A stretch of DNA of 64,000 nucleotides from Rotaria sp. Silwood1 (lineage: Eukaryota; Rotifera; Eurotatoria; Philodinida; Philodinidae), in contig CAJNOP010000012.1 of assembly GCA_905250075.1 (NCBI GenBank), forward strand, positions 434,001 to 498,000, in the 5' to 3' direction. Both the position numbers and the translations under genes were made by a program. The notes under the pieces are model-generated. The model was given only the letters and a program-made list of their open reading frames with translations. It ran no database searches and was not told the DNA's origin. This document shows positions 60,101 through 64,000 of this stretch, in pieces (position 1 is the stretch's first letter; each line of letters opens with the position of its first letter).

Positions 60101-62807
60101 ATAGTGATGAAATTATTAAGATTCTCGTAAAAGTCATAAATGGAATATAAATAAGCTGGAAGCTCACTCTGGTCTGATATATCGAGTTGATACTTTTATC
60201 AAAACCGCTTCTCACTAGTACCACGAATTCTTGGAAATTTCAACTTTCATTGACTATTCTAAGTGGAAAATCTATTGTGAAGAGGTAGGTGACCTTAATA
60301 TAAGTCAGCTTTTCATTGTTTTATCTGATTTTGTCACCTAATAGGAAAAAATTCCATTTTTTCAACGATAAAACAGAATCCGTAAAAGCTAAATAAGTAA
60401 TTTCATAGCTCATGATTCAGTGGTTCTAATGAGGTAAAATACTAGAGAGGTTTATAAGAATACTTACAGATACATGCTATGAGCTATGGACGAATCATGT
60501 ATATTGAATAGGATCTTTTTAACCTTATTTGCTACAAATCTAATCAAATATCACTTTTGCAACTCAACAGCGGTTGAGTCACGATAGAAACTATATATTG
60601 TGACTAGCTCAGCAATCTCTATCAAATCACATCTAAATGAACGAAAAAATAAATTTGCTGAACTTTTTCACTTCTGAGAAGTTAACTCTATTTCGTAGAA
60701 AAATCTTACTTTAAAAAGACTTCTTCAATTGTTGTCATTGATAATCCATAACTTTCAATACCAATATCTTTACTTTGTTCATCTAAGACATGAATTAATT
60801 GTCCAATATATTTTGATTCACTTCTTCTTATACCAAAAATCATTTCGGATATTGATTCTCGTTCTAATACTATTGTTGGAATATATTTTTGAATAAACGC
60901 AGTTATACGTTCATTTTGATATGTTTCATTTTTGTCAATAAATAAACGATATTCAAAATCTTAAATGTTTATAACAAATACGAGATATAAGATACACAAA
61001 AAAAAGAAAATAAATAGTTTTGAAGTAATATACCTATTTGGTTTTTAAGAAAACTAGGTGTTCCATTAGCTTGAAGATGTCCACTTGACATAATAGCTAT
61101 TCGATCCGATAAAACATCAGCTTCTTGAAGGAAATGAGTTGTCAAAATAATACATTTGCCAGCTTCTTTCATTTTTCGAATTATTGTCCAAATTAAACGA
61201 CGATTATATGGATCTTTACATAAGAAAAAAAAATACACTTGGTTTTACAAAAAACGAAATCTTATTTCAATAATTACCAATGCCACTTGTTGGTTCATCA
61301 AGAATAAGAACCTGGAATAATGAATGTATTATTTGCCAAAAAAAAAAGAGAAAGCAAAGATTAAAATACTTTTGGATCACCCATCAATGAAATACCAATA
61401 GATAAACGACGTTTCATACCACCCGAAAGTTTCTTCGATAGTGTGTGTCGGTCATTGACCAATCCAATGAGTTGAAGAATCGTTTCAATTGATTCATTCA
61501 TTAGTTTTGGTTCCATGTGACGTACCTAATGATCAATAACAATAATATACTCTCAAAATTCTTCAAACGAAATTTATGTTATAGATAGTAATCAAGTTTT
61601 TTTCTTTAAAATTGAAATTTTAAAAGTCATGATTTAATTAAAATAAAACATGTCGCAAATTCTAATGCGAATATTTTATTTGCAAATTAAGAACTACTGA
61701 TGTTAATTCGAGCATGACAAATTATATACGCTTCTAAAATATTGTTGAAAGAGATTACTGAAAATTTAATGAATAAACAACAAAAACTGAGATCATTAAA
61801 AAAAAATCGTATTTTCAAATCTTTATTTGAATTGAATTGAAATCATTTAGGCATAAAATCAATTTGTTTTCACATGTTTTACTCTTTTGAACTAGTAAAT
61901 TTAACTCATCCTTATTCACCATTGCGTTAAGAGAAAATGACAATTTCTATATTTTACACCTGATAAAGTTTTTTATTTATAATTTTAATTCACTAAGCAT
62001 CATTTTCATTTGTAAATACCTTTCCAATTAATTCTAAATGTTCTTGGACAGATAAATCATCATAAAGAATATCTAAAATACACATAAAAACAACTAATCT
62101 CTATCACAGCTGTTTCTTTTTTTTTCTTATTACCAAATTGTGGACAAAATCCAAGAATTTTTCGAACTTCTTGAATATGTGTTCTATTATTTAATCCTTC
62201 AATAGTCACATAGCCCGATGTTGGTTCTAACATACCTAAAATAAATAAATATTATATCTATAACATCAACCTTATTATTCAATAAAACGAACCAACAAGT
62301 ATAAATGTTGTTGTTGTCTTTCCTGCACCATTATGACCTAATAATGAACATACTTCACCTTTGTAAAATTTTAATGATAAATCTGAAACTGCTTGAACTT
62401 TTCCAAATTTCTATATAAATAAAATTTATTTAAAATATTAAATATAAACATTTAATTATTTACTTTTGTTAAATGTGATACTGTTACTGATGGATTAATA
62501 GTATTTCTCATTGAATTTAATTCAATCCAACAATTACTACCATAAATTCCATCATTTTTATGTGTTAATCGATCATTATCATCAAATGGTTGCACAAGTG
62601 GTGTTGCATGAGGTTTCCAATAAGATTTTTTAAAAAGATAATTCCATGATTGTGAAACTCCAAATTCACCAGGATTTACACGTTCAACATAAATTGCCAA
62701 GAAAAAATAAATTACCGAATAAATAAGCATTAAAAGAAGACATATGCCAATGTATAATGGATATGTATATAGATTTGAATAAAGTTGTTCAAATGTGGTC
62801 ATACCAT
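54104..62807 (-). CDS. ABCA-subfamily full transporter, 5' partial
   Basis: Lipid-type ABC transporter of cellular membranes. Twenty exons join in phase (62807-62464, 62410-62293, 62235-62134, 62072-62020, 61525-61370, 61311-61278, 61213-61034, 60959-60710, 59035-58959, 58902-58016, 57952-57305, 57233-57035, 55402-55299, 55249-55161, 55101-55000, 54940-54859, 54802-54714, 54655-54627, 54560-54396, 54339-54104), giving 1313 residues. Order: last helix of TMD1 ([20 protein letters not shown]) and [21 protein letters not shown]1 with Walker [40 protein letters not shown]2 with a large loop; NBD2 with [34 protein letters not shown]. One exon is only 29 nt. Introns of 1.6-1.7 kb carry repeats. The first part of TMD1 lies beyond the window. 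Confidence 0.95.
59097..60652. repeat. Fold-back element D, diverged copy in an ABC intron
   Basis: The intron 59036-60709 is filled by a segment whose ends are inverted repeats (left ttcgttcatttatgtatag..., right ...ctaaatgaacgaa) and whose left half aligns with the element at 9971-11703, including the inner stretch around aacatatatgatcctatgca versus aacatatatgatttggtgca. It is more decayed than the first copy. Non-coding. Confidence 0.75.
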
Positions 62808-64000
62808 CTAAATAATTTAAAATTTTCAATGAAAAAAGAAATCTATGAGCACAATACTGGCGGGCTTAAAATATGAAAATACCATGTCGATGTTCTCGCT
62901 AATCTTTTTGTCTATCGATTTTGAAACATATTTCTTCAGTATCTGTTCACTTAATTCCTGAGAAATGCAGTACAAAAGTAGTTCATATATTATAACGAGA
63001 CGTTATTGATATTTGATCCACAGTGGACATCAAAAATCTCGCACCACTTTTTTGTTTTGGTTCGCATTTCAAAAAAATACACGGCATAGGTTCAAATTTC
63101 TTTTTACCTTCGGATAACAGAGCTAGAGTTCTATATGTATGCATATGTTTGAAATGAATAACCCTTGAATCTGAAATACAAGAAAGAAAACAAACTTCAG
63201 TACCACGACAAAAACTACATAAAAAAAGACAAGCTGATATGGCTGTAATGGTTTTGAGAAAGATCTTATTAATGAGAAAATTGAATAAGTTTTTGTTTGA
63301 TATTTTTACATGAGTCGATAGATTTCGACGAGCTCTACCAAACTGTCTATATTAAATTTTTTTATAACCCCTTTCTGGGACAAAAAGATTACAAAATAAT
63401 CGCACGTTTTATTTGTTCTATATGAAAAGCCGAAAATTTTTTTTATACCAGAAAAGCATAAAAATACAATTTTATCGTAATTTTTTGTTTCAGAAAAGGG
63501 TTCTAAAAAATTTTAATATAGACAGTTTTTGTAGAACTCGTTGAGATGAATCGACTCATGTAATAATATCAAACAAAATCTTACTCGATTTTTTCGTATT
63601 ACTCCAACCTTAGTGAAACTTCTATAACTGAAAACAATCGTACCATTTTGTCTTTTTTTAGGTAGTTTTTGTCGTAATACTGAAGTTTGTGTTCTTTCCT
63701 GTATTTCATATTCAAGAGTTATTTATTTCAAACATATGCATACATATAAAACTCGAGCTTTATTATCCGAAGGTAAAAAGAAATATGAATCTATGCCGTG
63801 CATTTTTGAAATGCGAACCAAAACAAAAAAGTGGTGCGAAACTTTTAATGTCCAGTGCGTGTTCGTATTTCGACAACATCTGTGTCCAAGAGCGAGGACA
63901 TTGCTAAGGAGTGTGTTTTTTGAAAAGATGCAAAAGTTGTGATTGTCTTTCATAAAATCGTGAAATGGGGTGTATATATCACGAAAAAAGCGGATTTCGT
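62808..64000. other. Probable intron of the ABC transporter gene, to the window edge
   Basis: The first visible ABC exon begins with a phase-1 acceptor (aattatttag), so the gene continues rightwards. Apart from the fold-back element at 63015-63866, no exon with ABCA similarity was found here, so the intron is at least 1.2 kb. Confidence 0.6.
63015..63866. repeat. Fold-back element G (about 385 nt arms)
   Basis: Arms at about 63015-63397 and 63477-63866 are inverted copies: gcaccacttttttgttttgg on the left matches ccaaaacaaaaaagtggtgc on the right, and ctgtctatattaaa matches tttaatatagacag near the centre, leaving about 80 nt of spacer. The ORFs at 63689-63953 on both strands are by-products. 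It does not resemble elements A-F by eye. Confidence 0.86.

Noticed and set aside
1-64000. CRISPR arrays, bacterial operons, rRNA genes and telomeric repeats
   Set aside because: None was seen; the spliced genes and tRNA type show eukaryotic nuclear DNA.

Overview
The window reads as nuclear DNA of a small, AT-rich metazoan, most probably a bdelloid rotifer (inference). The support is: spliced genes with many introns of about 45-65 nt and GT-AG borders; animal-only families (Dmbx-type homeobox, endostatin collagen, DLGAP/GKAP scaffold, Id-type HLH, VDAC, CMC4); A/T-ending codons; and an unusual glucan-active GH13 enzyme. There are no operons or ribosome binding sites. One assembly gap of ten Ns lies at 33267-33276.

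Layout. 0.2-1 kb: Dmbx-like homeobox gene (+). 1-8.2 kb: gene-free, with three long fold-back (inverted repeat) elements. 8.2-8.5 kb: Id/extramacrochaetae-like HLH gene (-). 8.5-17.7 kb: gene-poor, with a 1.7 kb fold-back element and a tRNA-Pro(CGG) gene (-). 17.8-19.2 kb: GT10 fucosyltransferase (+). 19.7-20.0 kb: a doubtful small secreted-peptide ORF. 20.2-22.6 kb: unrecognised six-exon gene (+). 22.7-24.0 kb: peritrophin-A (chitin-binding) secreted protein (-). 24.4-27.2 kb: unrecognised two-exon gene (-) whose 1.9 kb intron holds a repeat with a nested hAT-type MITE. 28.3-28.9 kb: CMC4 (+), tail to tail with a small membrane protein (-). 29.7-33.2 kb: GH13 enzyme with CBM48 (-), cut at its 5' end by the gap. 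34.1-38.4 kb: VDAC porin (-). 40.8-43.2 kb: unrecognised Gln/Pro-rich gene (+), whose stop codon overlaps that of a multiplexin/endostatin collagen (-, 43.2-46.0 kb). 47.5-52.0 kb: DLGAP/GKAP homologue (-). 54.1-62.8 kb: ABCA-type full transporter (-), 5' part outside the window.

The genes look like an ordinary mixed eukaryotic neighbourhood, not a pathway. Two themes recur. First, most ORFs are single exons of genes split by tiny introns, so I rebuilt gene models by joining exons with matching splice phase; several exons and two short exons (19 and 29 nt) are too small to appear as ORFs. Second, most of the introns above 500 nt that I examined, and several intergenic gaps, hold long inverted-repeat elements, at least two of them in two diverged copies. 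All alignments were made by eye; percentages are not given because none were computed.
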